Positions 23,512-34,449 of a stretch of 64,000 bases of DNA are shown piece after piece (the stretch's first letter is position 1; every line of letters begins with the position of its first letter). Position numbers and translations under genes: made by a program. The DNA comes from Cryptomeria japonica (lineage: Eukaryota > Streptophyta > Pinopsida > Cupressales > Cupressaceae), in assembly GCF_030272615.1 (NCBI RefSeq), contig NC_081411.1:41591140-41655139 (forward strand), in the 5' to 3' direction. The notes beneath the pieces are model-generated. The model saw only the letters and a list, made by a program, of their open reading frames with translations, ran no database searches and had not been told where the DNA came from.

Positions 23512-25187
23512 GAGGAGAGTCTAAACTCACTAAGCAACAAGATAGTGTCAGCAGCAGGGGAGGATTCAATAGAGGAAGGGGATCAAAAAATGGTTCTAGA
23601 GGAAGATCTAGTAGCCAAGGTAGAGGTTCCTCATACTTTGCAACAATGAAATGTTATCAATGTAACCAACTTGGTCAACCAGCATATAGGTGTCTAGAGA
23701 AGGGATTATCATCACATGATGGTGAAAGAAGAGTGAGCTACCTCCAAGAAGAGTCTTCAAGCAACAAGACCTCAGAAGTTGCCTTAGAATCAAAAGTAGG
23801 TGACAACTTGATGATAAGGAGAACTTTGATCAAAGAACCAGTTAGAAAAGAGCCTAGCCAAAGAAGGTCCTTGTTTAGGATCAAATGCAAGACTTTGGAT
23901 AAAGTATGTAAAGTGATCATTGATTCAGGGTCTATAGACAATATAGTGTCAGAGGAGGTAGTAGGGAAGCTCAAATTGCAGAGGATACCTCACAATGACC
24001 CTTATAAAGTCACTTGGTTGAACAAAGGACAACATGTTCTTGTTAATGAGCAAGCATGGGTGGATTTCACCATTGGAAGGTATAAGGACAAGGTGTTATG
24101 TGATGTCCTACCCATGGATGCATTCCATATTCTCTTAGGAAGACCATGGTAATTTGATAGACAAGCTATCCATGATGGAGCCAAGAATGCATATTCATTC
24201 AAGAAGGATGGAGTCACTTTCAAGATTCAGTCTATCCTTGAGGAAGGTGAAAAAAGGCAGCGGGTCCTAATGTTCTTTTGGTGAGTGAAAAGCAGTTCTT
24301 GAAGACACTTGAGGAAGGTGAAGGCATAGGGTTTGCACTTGTGATGAAGCCCAAAGAAGAAGACAAGAAAGAACAACAAGATTTACCCATAGAGGTGCAA
24401 TAATTGTTGAAGAAATTCAAAGGTATAGTAAGTGTAGGACAACTAGCCACCTTACCTCCTAAAAGAACCATAAGCCATCAAATAGACTTCATTCCCAGAG
24501 CATCTTTGCCTAATAAGGCAGCCTATAAAATGACTCCTCAACAGAATGTTGAAATGTCTAAGCAAGTCCAAGAGCTCTTAGATCAAGGCCTAATTAGGAA
24601 GAGTATTAGCCCTTGTGCTATCCCTACCGTGTTGGCACCAAAAAAAGGTGGTACTTGGAGGTTGTGTACTGATTCTAGAGCCATAAATAGGATCACCATC
24701 AGATATAGGTTCCCTATTCCTAGAATAGAAGACCTAATGGATTGTTTAGGGGAAGCCAAGTACTTTACCAAGATTGACCTTAAGAGTGGTTACCATCAAA
24801 TAAGAATCAAGGAGGGTGATGAATGGAAGATTGCATTTAAGACTACTGAAGGTCTTTATGAGTGGCTTGTAATGCCATTTGGCTTATCCAATGCTCCAAG
24901 CACCTTCATGAGACTCATGAATGAGGTGATGAAGAACTTCATAGGTAAATTTGAGGTAGTATATCTTGATGATATTCTCATTTTCAGTCAGGATAGAGCA
25001 GCACATATTAGTCATTTGCAAGATGTATTACAAAGATTATATGATGAAAAGCTAACCATGAATTTGGAGAAATGTGAGTTTGTTAAGAAGGAATTGGTTT
25101 ACCTTGGGTTCGTCTTATCTCAAGGAAACCTCAAGATGGACCCAAGCAAATTTCAAGCCATTGTAAATTGGCCCACTCCTAGATCAG
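23512..25187 (+). pseudogene. E5 pol part 1: zinc knuckle, protease, reverse transcriptase
   Basis: After a frameshift the knuckle at 23652-23693 reads CYQCNQLGQPAYRC, with Gln where the His ligand should be. The protease has IIDSGS at about 23918-23936 and ends LLGRPW, followed by TAA (24150-24152) where Gln is usual. A second frameshift near 24250 and a TAA at 24401-24403 precede RT (24404-25187). RT keeps the main motifs: LAPKKGGTWRLCTDSRAIN, KIDLKSGYHQIRI, LVMPFGLSNAPSTFMRLMN and the catalytic YLDDILIF near 24960. The reading breaks at R-S-(A/V), where E6 inserted at 25187/25188. Confidence 0.93.
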
Positions 25188-25364
25188 TGTAGCGTCCTAA
25201 AATTGTGACACTTGCAATTTCGACTGCATTTGGGTCTTCACGATGGCGACGCAACACTGAACCTAAATGGAGACCCTGAAACTTGCTCATGACATCAAAA
25301 ACTGCATTTTTCCAGCACCCTGGCCTGATCCTCCTTGCACCTTGCTGTCCCGGGAGGTGGGACC

Positions 25365-25490
25365 AGAGCGCCCAGTGCCCTGGTCCTTCAGGACCAGGGC
25401 ATCCAGCGCCCTGGTCCTCCAGGACCATGGCGCCCAGCGCCCTGGTCCCCCAGGACCATGGCACCCAGGGCCCTGGTCCCTGGCCCTATT
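25365..25490. repeat. GC-rich palindromic minisatellite in E6 U3
   Basis: About four tandem units of roughly 31 bp, each with GCGCCCAGCGCCCTGGTCC followed by its near-inverse AGGACCA[G/T]GGCG. The 3' LTR (about 34646-34706) has two fewer units, which fully explains the 62-bp length difference between the LTRs. One arm pair, CGCCCTGGTCC and GGACCAGGGCG, is perfect in the 3' LTR. Confidence 0.8.
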
Positions 25491-25602
25491 TTGGGCCCGG
25501 TCTCCTGTGGGGCTTCGGGTCTTTTTGTTTGCAAATTGGAAAATATCATTTCTTGGTCGGCCTAAGGTCGGAAAAATCAGTCTATTAACCCTAATTGGCA
25601 AG

Positions 25603-25610
25603 TATATAAA
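25603..25610 (+). promoter_or_regulatory. TATA box of the E6 LTR promoter
   Basis: TATATAAA follows ACCCTAATTGGCAAG. E4 has CCCTAATTGACGAA then TATATAAG at the same place, so the core promoter is conserved between families that otherwise differ. The 3' LTR copy is at 34821-34828. Confidence 0.65.
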
Positions 25611-26294
25611 CTACTTTTCCTCTCTCATTTTGGTAGGATGGAAAAAGGTGGAAACGATATTCAAACATTCAAACATTCAAGCATTCAAGCATTCCTTCAA
25701 GCAATTGATCATTCTAAGTCTCCATTCAAGGCTAAGTGTTGCATTCAAGACAAGGATTCAACCATTGAAGAGGAGATCACATACTACAACACACAACATA
25801 CAACATACAACAACATCTATACCTTCGCACATAAGGATACAAACATCCTTACAACAAGGTACTAGTACTTGTTTTACATTACAAACATTTACATTTACAG
25901 CATTTCTCATTTCTTGGTTAATTCCAAAACCGGGGTTTGACCTAAGGGAAAACCCCTAATCCCTAACCCCCCAATCGTCTTCGCTTTTCTGTGTGTAGGT
26001 TGCAGGTACGCGGCTGAAATTGAAAATCTGGAATCCTTGTGCAGAGACGAACAGATCCCCCTTCGTTTCGCGGATTTTTCGGAGGACCGTGTGCACGCCG
26101 GGCGCCATCGTCCCATCAAATTTTGCTCAAATTTGCAGGACAGCACCGTATCAACATTTTACTGCTAATTCCAGGTCCGCAGCTTCATCCTATATCCCTA
26201 TCTCAGTTTATAAGCGAATCTTTCTCACTTTCTATGCATTCCTAGCTTGATCATTCTATGCACATTCTTTACAAAAGAGGGTAGCCTTGCTGTC

Positions 26295-26481
26295 TGAAAG
26301 GAAAATAAAAGAGAAAGGAAAGGAAAATTAATCCAAGAAAGTTTATGATGAAGTAATTGTTACCAAGAGAAAAGCAATAAACTTGGAGCATCACCCAAAT
26401 GTGAAGAAGGAGGCACAAGAACTTTTGAAAGGGGAAAAGCAAAGAAAAACCCCTTGTGATATTATGAATGAGGCAATGCCT

Positions 26482-26565
<84 letters not shown>

Positions 26566-26871
26566 AAGAAGCTCTTTACAATATTGTCATTAAGAAGAAA
26601 TGAGAGAGGAGACATCTCTTAAATAGAGATGAGGAGAGGAGTTACAAAGTAACTCCCAAATCTATGAATGCCACCATTCATAAAATGTGTGTGCCATGTG
26701 TCCACATCCTCTTATGGAGGAAATCTAATATTCCTTAATAAAGGAAAATAAAAGAAATGACTTGTCCTCACACATGTACTAGAGGACAAATTACATGTAG
26801 GAATTCCAAAGGAATATCCTAAACTAAATAAAAAATAAACCTAAGCTAAGTAAAGATTAAATATTCTAACA
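26295..26871 (-). repeat. E7 3' LTR with (GA)n, 77 bp
   Basis: 577 bp. A pure GA/AG run covers 26488-26564. It creates meaningless Arg-Glu and Leu-Ser repeat ORFs on the two strands. Confidence 0.92.
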
Positions 26872-26878
26872 CCCCCCC

Positions 26879-27178
26879 TTAAGCTTTACTTGGGGAGCTT
26901 ACATCAAACCCTTCAATGGGTTGTAATCCAAGATTTTTACAATGAAATTGGAATTTTTCTTTACAAAGTGGCTTGGTCAAAATATTTGCAATTTGGTCTT
27001 CCCCCTTGCAATAGAGGAGTGAAACTTGCTTGTCTTCAATTTGTTCTCTAATAAAGTGGTATTGCTTAGATATATATAGTTTTGTTAAATTCACCACCTG
27101 AGTTTCTAGGGTTGCTGCGCAGAGAGCCCTATGGGCGCTGAGAGCTGGAAGTAAGCAATCTACCGTATGAGACTTCAA
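26879..27178 (-). pseudogene. E7 relic of copia RNase H C-terminus
   Basis: The last part of a copia pol: KQYHFIREQIEDKQVSLLYC followed by EDQIANILTKPLCKEKFQF, the standard end of the RNase H domain (family: HFIRE..., DxxTKPL). The catalytic parts of RNase H and all of RT and integrase are missing. The N-terminal 30 residues of this open stretch do not look like copia, so the breakpoint is near 27080-27110. Confidence 0.85.
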
Positions 27179-27179
27179 T

Positions 27180-28000
27180 GAAGCTACCCTGCCAATGAAG
27201 CTACTACGGGATGGAGAGGAGTTTTTACAGAAAACCCTGTTTTATGTGCTTGTAACACCAATAGAACTGATGCTACAACATTTAACGGATTACCAGAAGT
27301 TCGAATAAATATATTTTCTTTTGTAACCTTCTTCTTCTTGTTTTTAAAGTATTGCAGAGGACAAAAATAATCCTGAGGTTTGATATTGCAGAAGACCGAT
27401 GGGAGAATGGACAAGACTTCCTTTAAAGTGGTTTTTAATGTTCTTCTTGTTTTTAAAGTTTCCTTTATTTAAATCTTTCTTTCTGTCAATCCTTACAAAA
27501 AAATAATGAGTGGAATGCTAAGACTTACTGAAAGCATCCGATAAAGTATTTGAGATTTCTGCAGTGCATAATTTTTTGGATAGAACTGGGTCAGTACTAT
27601 CAAATATATTGATGTCGTTGTATTGAGAAGAATTACAAAGAATTAAATTGCCAGATCTTTTGTTTCTGGCAATAAGTTATCTAGAACAATCTTCTTTATT
27701 GTTTGAAGAATTTGAGACTAAGAAACCCAACTGACTTAGATATATAGATATTAAATTTGAAGGAACTATGAAAAACAAAATAGATACTAACATACAAGAA
27801 GAACAAATTTAAGTTTGAGTTTAATCCTCAACAAATTTAAGTTTAAATAAAGATTATCCTTTTTATTTATCAATAACACCTGCAAATAAAGATGTTAGGA
27901 CTGAATGGCAGATTTAAACAAATTGAATCAGAATAGTTGTAAGCAAGAAAAAGGTTAAAATCTGCAAGTGAATCAGAAATGAAGTTTAATGACAAATTAG
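27180..28000 (-). other. E7 interior of unknown origin
   Basis: AT-rich, with a slightly GC-richer part near 27100-27240. A minus-strand open stretch at 27184-27414 has no recognisable domain. The segment joins the pol relic to the leader. It could be a captured host fragment or decayed retrotransposon DNA. Confidence 0.4.
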
Positions 28001-28160
28001 TTTTGACGGCAAGCCGACCAAATAAATTAAGGAGACTAAGTTTGGCGGTAAACCTTCCAAACTATGCACACTAAAAAAAATAGTAACTTTGGCGGCAAGC
28101 CTTCCAAAGATACAAATTTAAACTAAAAAAGGAGGAACTTTGGCGGCAAGCCTTCCAAAG
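28001..28160. repeat. Four-copy hairpin array in the E7 leader
   Basis: Units at about 28001, 28041, 28087 and 28138 share the core TTGGCGGCAAGCCTTCCAA. The last two have perfect outer arms CTTTGG and CCAAAG plus inner GG/CC pairs around a CAAG-type loop. Spacing is 40-51 bp. They lie 230-390 bp from the primer site, in the leader where retroelements place packaging or dimer signals. Confidence 0.75.
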
Positions 28161-28391
28161 CCCTTTTTTAATAAAAAACTAACTAGAATAGGAGATTAAA
28201 CCTGTAGGCAAACTTGTTAACAAGTTTGAAAAAAAAAATTAAAATCTGAAACCAAAACCTGCACAATAGAAAATATTAGTAAAAGAACTTCTTCTCCTCT
28301 CAAGAATGCCTCCAACAAGGTGAACTCCACTGAATGGTAACCTTCATCAATGTTAACTTAAAACAAGGATTAGAAACCTACTCTGATACCA

Positions 28392-28578
28392 TGAAAGGAA
28401 AATAAAAGAGCAAGGAAAGGAAAATTAATCAAAGAAAGTTTATGATGAAGTAATTGTTACCAAGAGAAAAGCAATAAACTTGGAGCATCACCCAAATGTG
28501 AAGAAGGAGGCACAAGAACTTTTGAAAGGGGAAAAGCAAAGAAAAACCCCTTGTGATATTATGAATGAGGCAATGCCT

Positions 28579-28636
<58 letters not shown>

Positions 28637-28942
28637 AAGAAGCTCTTTACAATATTGTCATTAAGAAGAAATGAGAGAGGAGACATCTCTTAAATAGAGA
28701 TGAGGAGAGGAGTTACAAAGTAACTCCCAAATCTATGAATGCCACCATTCATAAAATGTGTGTGCCATGTGTCCACATCCTCTTATGGAGGAAATCTAAT
28801 ATTCCTTAATAAAAGAAAATAAAAGAAATGACTTGTCCTCACACATGTACTAGAGGACAAATTACATGTAGGAATTCCAAAGGAATATCCTAAACTAAAT
28901 AAAAAATAAACCTAAGCTAAGTAAAAATTAAATATTCTAACA
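28392..28942 (-). repeat. E7 5' LTR with (GA)n, 51 bp
   Basis: 551 bp. The GA run covers 28585-28635; the 26-bp shortfall against the other LTR equals the whole LTR length difference. Confidence 0.92.
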
Positions 28943-29132
28943 CTGTCTTAACCCTTGAAACTCATTTAGAATCCAATCTTGCATTGTGTGGGATTGGATC
29001 TTGTGGGTTTCAACCCCTCTTTTGAATGTAAAGTCTCCCCTAAGTGAAAACCGTCAACCCTAGTAACCTCCCTTTTCTCTCCTTGGAGTTGGAAGAGGGG
29101 AGAGCAACTAGGGTTCGATCATTTTCCGCTTT

Positions 29133-29158
29133 ACATTTTGGTGAACCCGATGTGAACA
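29133..29158 (+). other. E6 primer-binding site
   Basis: TTTTGGTGAACCCGATGTG follows the LTR end. It is shared with E4 and, in its first 12 bases, with E8. The tRNA is not assigned. Confidence 0.72.
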
Positions 29159-30401
29159 TCCTTTCTGATTATTCATGGTTAGATTTGAAAATTTGCTTCC
29201 TTAATTACATTTCCATGTTTGATCTTTTGCAAATTCTAGAGGTTGATTGCATAAAAACCCTAAATTTTCTTTTTGAAAATTGAACTTGCGAAATGTTTAA
29301 TTGTTAATGCTTGTTTCAGATCTGCCCTTCTATTACAAATTATCAATTCATATTTGTGCTTTAATTTTGAAAATTAAGTGGTTAAGTGTCAAAACCCTAA
29401 TTTTTGAAACCCTCTTGATTCAACCTTTTTCTGACAATTTCACTAATCAAAACATCTCCAAATCAGCTGTAACTTTGGATTCCGCAACAAAATCATAATA
29501 TCTTTCATCCCTGAAAATTTGGAAAAAAGTTGCGAGGACCGTGTGCACTCCGAGCGCCATCATCCCCGACATTTTTTCCGAAATTTCGGGAGCTAGATCT
29601 TACTGTATTTTCCTGCTAAAATCCAGAATTTTGGCTGATTTTATCAATTCTAACACTTTCAAAATTACAGTCAAAGTTGGTCTGTGATTGCTTGGATTAA
29701 GGCTCCTAATCATTCAAAAATTGTTGAAATTGAAATTTTGTGTCAAAATTGTGTTCTTACTGTCCTAAATCTGAAAAGTGTGTTGGCGTTCATTCAAAAT
29801 TTTAGTGCTTTATTCAAATTCTTGCAATTTGTGACTTTTGAAATTAAGTGCTTAATTACAACAATTTTGATTTCCGCTTTCAAAATTGAATTTTGCGTGA
29901 AATTGAGTCAACTTTCAAATTTTAAAACTTGCATTGCTTTTGGTATTCCCTCTAAAATCATAAAATTCAAAATTTCAATTTCCCTCTCTTTTTCAAAATT
30001 CAAATTTTGCATTTTTTGACAATCTTGGTAGGGTTCAATTTTGAGATTGCAACTTTAATTTGGCCTATCTACAGATCGTAAAATCACTCAATTTTTTCAG
30101 GTTAGCTTTAAAATCATCATAACTTTCATCCCTGCAAATTTTGAAAAAAGTTGCGAGGACCGTGTGCACTCCGAGCGCCACGGTCCCTGACATTTTTTTC
30201 AAAATTTCGGGAGATTGTCATGATTGCATTTAACAGCTTAAATCTAGAAGATTGGCTGATTTTACTGAAATTTGCTACCTCTAAAATTCAAAATCTTCTC
30301 TCCCTTTCTAGTGCATGAGTTTTACAACAATAAGCCCTACTTACACTATTCTCGTTAGATGAAGCCGTAGAATTAAGTCTTTCCGAGGTTTAATTACCGA
30401 G
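29159..30401 (+). other. E6 5' leader, non-coding
   Basis: About 1.24 kb of AT-rich DNA. A segment GTTGCGAGGACCGTGTGCAC followed by TCCGAGCGCCA occurs twice (about 29529 and 30150), about 620 bp apart, each followed by TTTTTTCCGAAATTTCGGGAG or a near copy. E4's leader and LTR carry related sequences. Short chance ORFs only. Confidence 0.6.
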
Positions 30402-30404
30402 GAG

Positions 30405-33400
30405 ATGGAACCTAATTTGAATAGCCTTTTTAATGAGGACATGGGTAATTCCTCTAATCCTCCTAATGATGAAGAAGCTCTCCATGAGGTTTCTATAGAA
30501 CAACTTGTGAAATTGGATAACCAATTTGATGATTTTCGACAATGGATGTCTCAAGAATACCCCGATCGTCAAGCTCTTCCTTTAATTGGGGGTCTAAAAC
30601 ATATGCTTCAAAGTGATAAGAATGGAATTGATATTTTGCATGGTATTGCACACATTGTGGATTCGAATGTGATTCCTATGAAGAGTTGTGCTGAAACTTT
30701 AGGTTATACACAACCTCCCACTCAAGTCAATCATTCTATTCCTTTGACAACTTCTATTGCTAGCATACCTACCTTTACATCAAACATAATGGCTACTTCT
30801 ATACAAGACATTCTGCCTATGATTACCAGTCATGGGGGCAATCCTTCTTCTTCAATTAACCCTCTTCCTTCATTTAATCCGACTTCTTAATTCATTCCTT
30901 CAATGAGTGTTCCTATTACATCTCCACAAATGAACATGACACAAGGGGGCAATTCATTCAACCATTCCATTCCTCCTTGTAGTGTTCCTCCTTTGCAATC
31001 CTCTCCTATGATTAACTATCATAGTGTCCCGCCACCTTACTATTTACCTTCTTTCAATAACATAATACCTCCATCTCAATCTAACACATCTAATATGAAC
31101 TCTTCGACTGAAGCGACCATTAACAATCTTGCACAAATTGTCTCTTCTTTACAGCAACAAATTGCCTCTATGAATCAATCTAAGTTTAGTGTGCCCACAT
31201 TTGATGTTGCGAGCCCACTCTCTCTTGACATTGTTCGAGCTATCCCTCCTAAACATGTTGAAATCCCGCATTTGGAGCTTTATAATGGTAAAGGTGATCC
31301 TCTAACACATGTTAAGACTTTTCAAACAATATGTATTGATTTTGCTTATGACCAAAGGTTGCTTGCAAAACTGTTTACTAGAACATTAAGAGACAAAGCC
31401 CTACAATGGTATTGCTCATTGCCTTCCTATTCTATTACTTCTTTCGAACAACTTGCAAATGCTTTTATTCAACAATTTCAAAATAATATAAGTCCTAAAG
31501 TTACTTTGATTGATTTAATGCATTGTAAACAAGGTGTTAAAGAAAAAGTGACTGATTTCATTGGTAGATATAAGCATTTGTATGCTCAAATTTCTTTTCT
31601 AGTGCCTGACAATGATATTCAAAGAATATTTATTTCTAATTTACAAAAAGATATTCGAGACAAACTTCTATTTTCTGAGTTTACTTCTTTCCAACAGTTG
31701 TGTGCAACTCTTCACAATTATCAACTGACTGTGAGTCAAATGGAACAATCACATCCTATGGCTTCGAGTGATAAGGGTGATAGCAGTCAACAACCATTTG
31801 GAAAGTTTAAACCGAACAGAGATTCCATCAAATTCAATGAAAACATCATCAACAACAATGTGAATGCAGCATCAGGTGTGCCTCCTATTTCTAAGTTTTT
31901 CAAGAAAGAAAGAAAGTTTACTCCTTTGAATGAATCATTGCATAGTATTATGAATAAGTTATTGGAACAAAATGTGCTTACTCTTCCTCCTATAAGGAAA
32001 ATTGATCCTGCAAAGATTACTTCACCTTATTTTGATAACAAAGCTTTTTGTCAATTTCATCGTCAACCTGGGCATGATACTGAAAAATGTTTTTCTTTAA
32101 AGGGTAAAATTCAAGATTTGATTGATAATAATACTATTTCTGTTTCTAGAGTGAATGATAAAGGCAACACATCTGTAGCTCCTCCTAACCAAAATCTTCA
32201 TATTTTTACTGATCCACTACCTTCTCATACCTCTAATGCAATTGAGGCTAATGATTCTTCTTTCTCATCTGATGGTCTTGTGTCTATGACTCCGAATGTG
32301 ATTAAATTTGTGGAGCAGCAAGAAAACCCTAAAGAACCTTCCATCACATTTGATTCTAATGAAACTATCAGGGCACCTGATGGTCCTTTATACATAGTTG
32401 CAAAAGTCAAGAATACACCTTGCCGTGGAGTGCTTATTGATCCTTCGTGCATGGTTAATGTTATTACTGAAGAATTTCTTTTTACTTTGCAATTGAATCA
32501 AGTGATCTATGACAAAACAGATGTGATTGTGAAATTATTTGATGCATTTTCTTCTCCTACAATTGGTTCTATTACATTACCTATTGAGGTCCATAACAAA
32601 TCCCTTGATGTGAGCTTTGCTATTATTCCTTCATCCGAACAATTTCGTGTGAAGCTTGGCTATCCTTGGCTATCTTCCATGAAAGCTATTGCTTCTAATA
32701 TTCACAAGTGTTTGAAATTTCCCCATAATGGTGAAGTTGTTACTGTCAATCATAGTCTCTTTAAACCAACTGAAAGAACTTCTAGCGTTCCTATTGATTA
32801 TTTTTGGCCTAAACAATTCCAATCCCTTCCTCCGCGAAGTGATCATCTTTTCAAATCTTATCAAAAGTGGAAAACAGATATGATCCTATCTCTAAGTGAA
32901 CCTAGAACACCCAAACTTGATATTCCTATCGTTCTTGAGAAGGAAGTTCTTCCTTTGAAAGATAAAACTAATGTCTTTCCTCAAGAAGATTCCCTACCCA
33001 TCCCTATGGATGTGACTATGTCTATGCCTAATAAACTTCCTAAAAGTAGACCTATACCTCCTCTTCATGATGGACTTGGTCTTCTTCCTAAACCAAAAAT
33101 TCCTCCTTTATATGGAGCAGTTCCTCCTCCTTCCTTTTATAGAGAAAAGAGACCTTCCTCTTCTCCTATTATCCAACCTAAGAGACCACAACCTAAACAC
33201 CCAAATGATAAGGATGAGAACATTCCTCCTCCTCAATCTTATCCACTTCCTATTAAGACTAGACGAAACCGTTCTGCACGTGAACGCTGACGAAAGCGTC
33301 GTCTTAGGGCTCAAGCAGTTGCTTCTCAAACTTTGCAATCTCCAAAAACACCTTCAACAAGCATTATTCCATTTTCTCCAAAATCTCCTAAACATAAGAT

Positions 33401-33677
33401 GCATGATGGTCTTGATCCTGTGCGAGTTAAAGATCCTATTTTTATAAATCTTGATGATGATATAGATGAATAGGTTACTCCTCTTGCTTCTGATAGTGAA
33501 TATGAACTTGTTGATATTGATAACCATTTATCTAATGAATTTTCTAAAGCACTTATCCTAGCTCCTAGACAAGAACAACGTGGCTTGGAACATGAACATA
33601 GCCTATGTTTGGATCTTGTGATAGCTCCATCTGCTGTGTTGGATGTTTCTCCTCTAGCGTGTTCCCTGCCTTCCTGA
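30405..33677 (+). pseudogene. E6 Gag-protease-like ORF (Tat-like), three in-frame stops
   Basis: One continuous frame of 1,091 codons from ATG 30405 to TGA 33675-33677, broken only by TAA (30888-30890), TGA (33288-33290) and TAG (about 33472). All three fit C-to-T changes of Gln or Arg codons. Domains: acidic N-terminus; Ser/Pro-rich spacer; Retrotrans_gag near residues 320-430 (LRDKALQWYCSLPSYSI, LMHCKQGVKEKVTDFIGRY); CHHC knuckle CQFHRQPGHDTEKC near residue 550; retropepsin-like domain near residues 650-790 with LIDPSCMVNVITEEF where D-T/S-G is expected, and LGYPWLSSM; a Pro-rich and basic tail (RRNRSARER, then RKRRLRAQ). The lack of D-T/S-G suggests the protease domain is inactive or divergent. 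There is no RT or integrase. Confidence 0.9.
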
Positions 33678-34449
33678 AACATTGATCAGCAAGATCGGGG
33701 GGTAGATGACGTGCTAGACTAGTTTCATTAGCATAGCAGATTCTCTCCTCCTCTCTTTTGTTACTTCTTCTATATGTTATTCTCATTCTTCTATTTGTTG
33801 TCCTTAGTGTTGTCTACTTGAGGACGATGCAAAGCATTGAGATCTCTTTTGGTCTCTCTCATGTTGACTCAAAAGACACATGTGTTCCCTTCTTCTAGGT
33901 GACCTTCCTTGATTGGGGAATGAAGAACAATTATGCATACATACATATGATATACATGACCTATCATACAACATACTGACCCCAAGGAAAGCGAAGTCAC
34001 CTCGTGCTTTGTGTTTTGTGTATATTATCCTTGGGTTTATCTCACACTTGGGGGCTAAATCTTTGTGATAACGTGCTCCTTTCCCTTCTCATTTCTTATG
34101 TGTATCACTACGTTAAAGCAATCACCCCCGTTGAGGCATGTGCAATCGCTTTAACGTAGGGGGGCATACACCCCGTCTATCCCTTCAGGATACTTGAAAA
34201 TTTCTTGGCGAACTTAGCTTTGCCTTGAAATTTTTTTGGTATTTTTCTTGCATGACTCATAATGAGGGAACCTTACTACTGACAGTCATGGTTCTCCCTC
34301 GTGATCTTCCCTTTTACTTTGTCAATCGAAGTCGTAAGATCCTTAGTCCACTGGGGGCTTGGTGTGTCTTGCCTCCTTGACGTGGTGAAAGTCTTTCAAT
34401 GTTGTTTCCTTGTACTTTACCGGAAGTATGAGCGTACGCTTATACTCCC
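33678..34449 (+). other. E6 3' untranslated region with two hairpins
   Basis: About 770 bp between the ORF end and the polypurine tract, no supported ORF. It holds a 12-bp perfect inverted repeat (CTACGTTAAAGC 34108-34119, GCTTTAACGTAG 34148-34159) and a 22-bp palindrome at 34425-34446 (AGTATGAGCGT / ACGCTTATACT, one G-T wobble) directly before the tract. Confidence 0.7.

Larger units (their letters stand above)
26295..28942 (-). mobile_element. E7: short non-autonomous copia element
   Basis: Inserted in the E6 5' LTR with a perfect duplication CTGTC (26290-26294, 28943-28947). LTRs 26295-26871 and 28392-28942, TGAAAGG...CTAACA. The minus-strand primer site TGGTATCAGAG abuts the right LTR (28381-28391), and the purine run AAGGGGGGG precedes the left LTR in sense direction (about 26872-26881). 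The 1.5-kb interior keeps only the end of copia RNase H plus unrecognised sequence. LTRs differ at about four bases besides GA-repeat length, so the insertion is young. Confidence 0.93.
25188..29135 (+). repeat. E6 5' LTR, interrupted by E7
   Basis: Net 1,295 bp: 25188-26294 plus 28948-29135. U3 contains a GC-rich minisatellite of palindromic units (about 25365-25490; GGTCC...GGACC hairpins), then TCGGCCTA (25557-25564) and TATATAAA (25603-25610). The LTR ends CGCTTTACA. Confidence 0.94.

Noticed and set aside
25267..25959. Long plus and minus ORFs over the E6 LTR (also 34463-35177)
   Set aside because: They lie in LTR promoter and R/U5 DNA. The open frames come from the GC-rich repeat and occur on both strands.
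26383..26622. Arg-Glu repeat and Leu-Ser repeat ORFs over the GA runs (also 28429-28686)
   Set aside because: They are translations of a pure dinucleotide repeat inside the E7 LTRs, with no evidence of coding.
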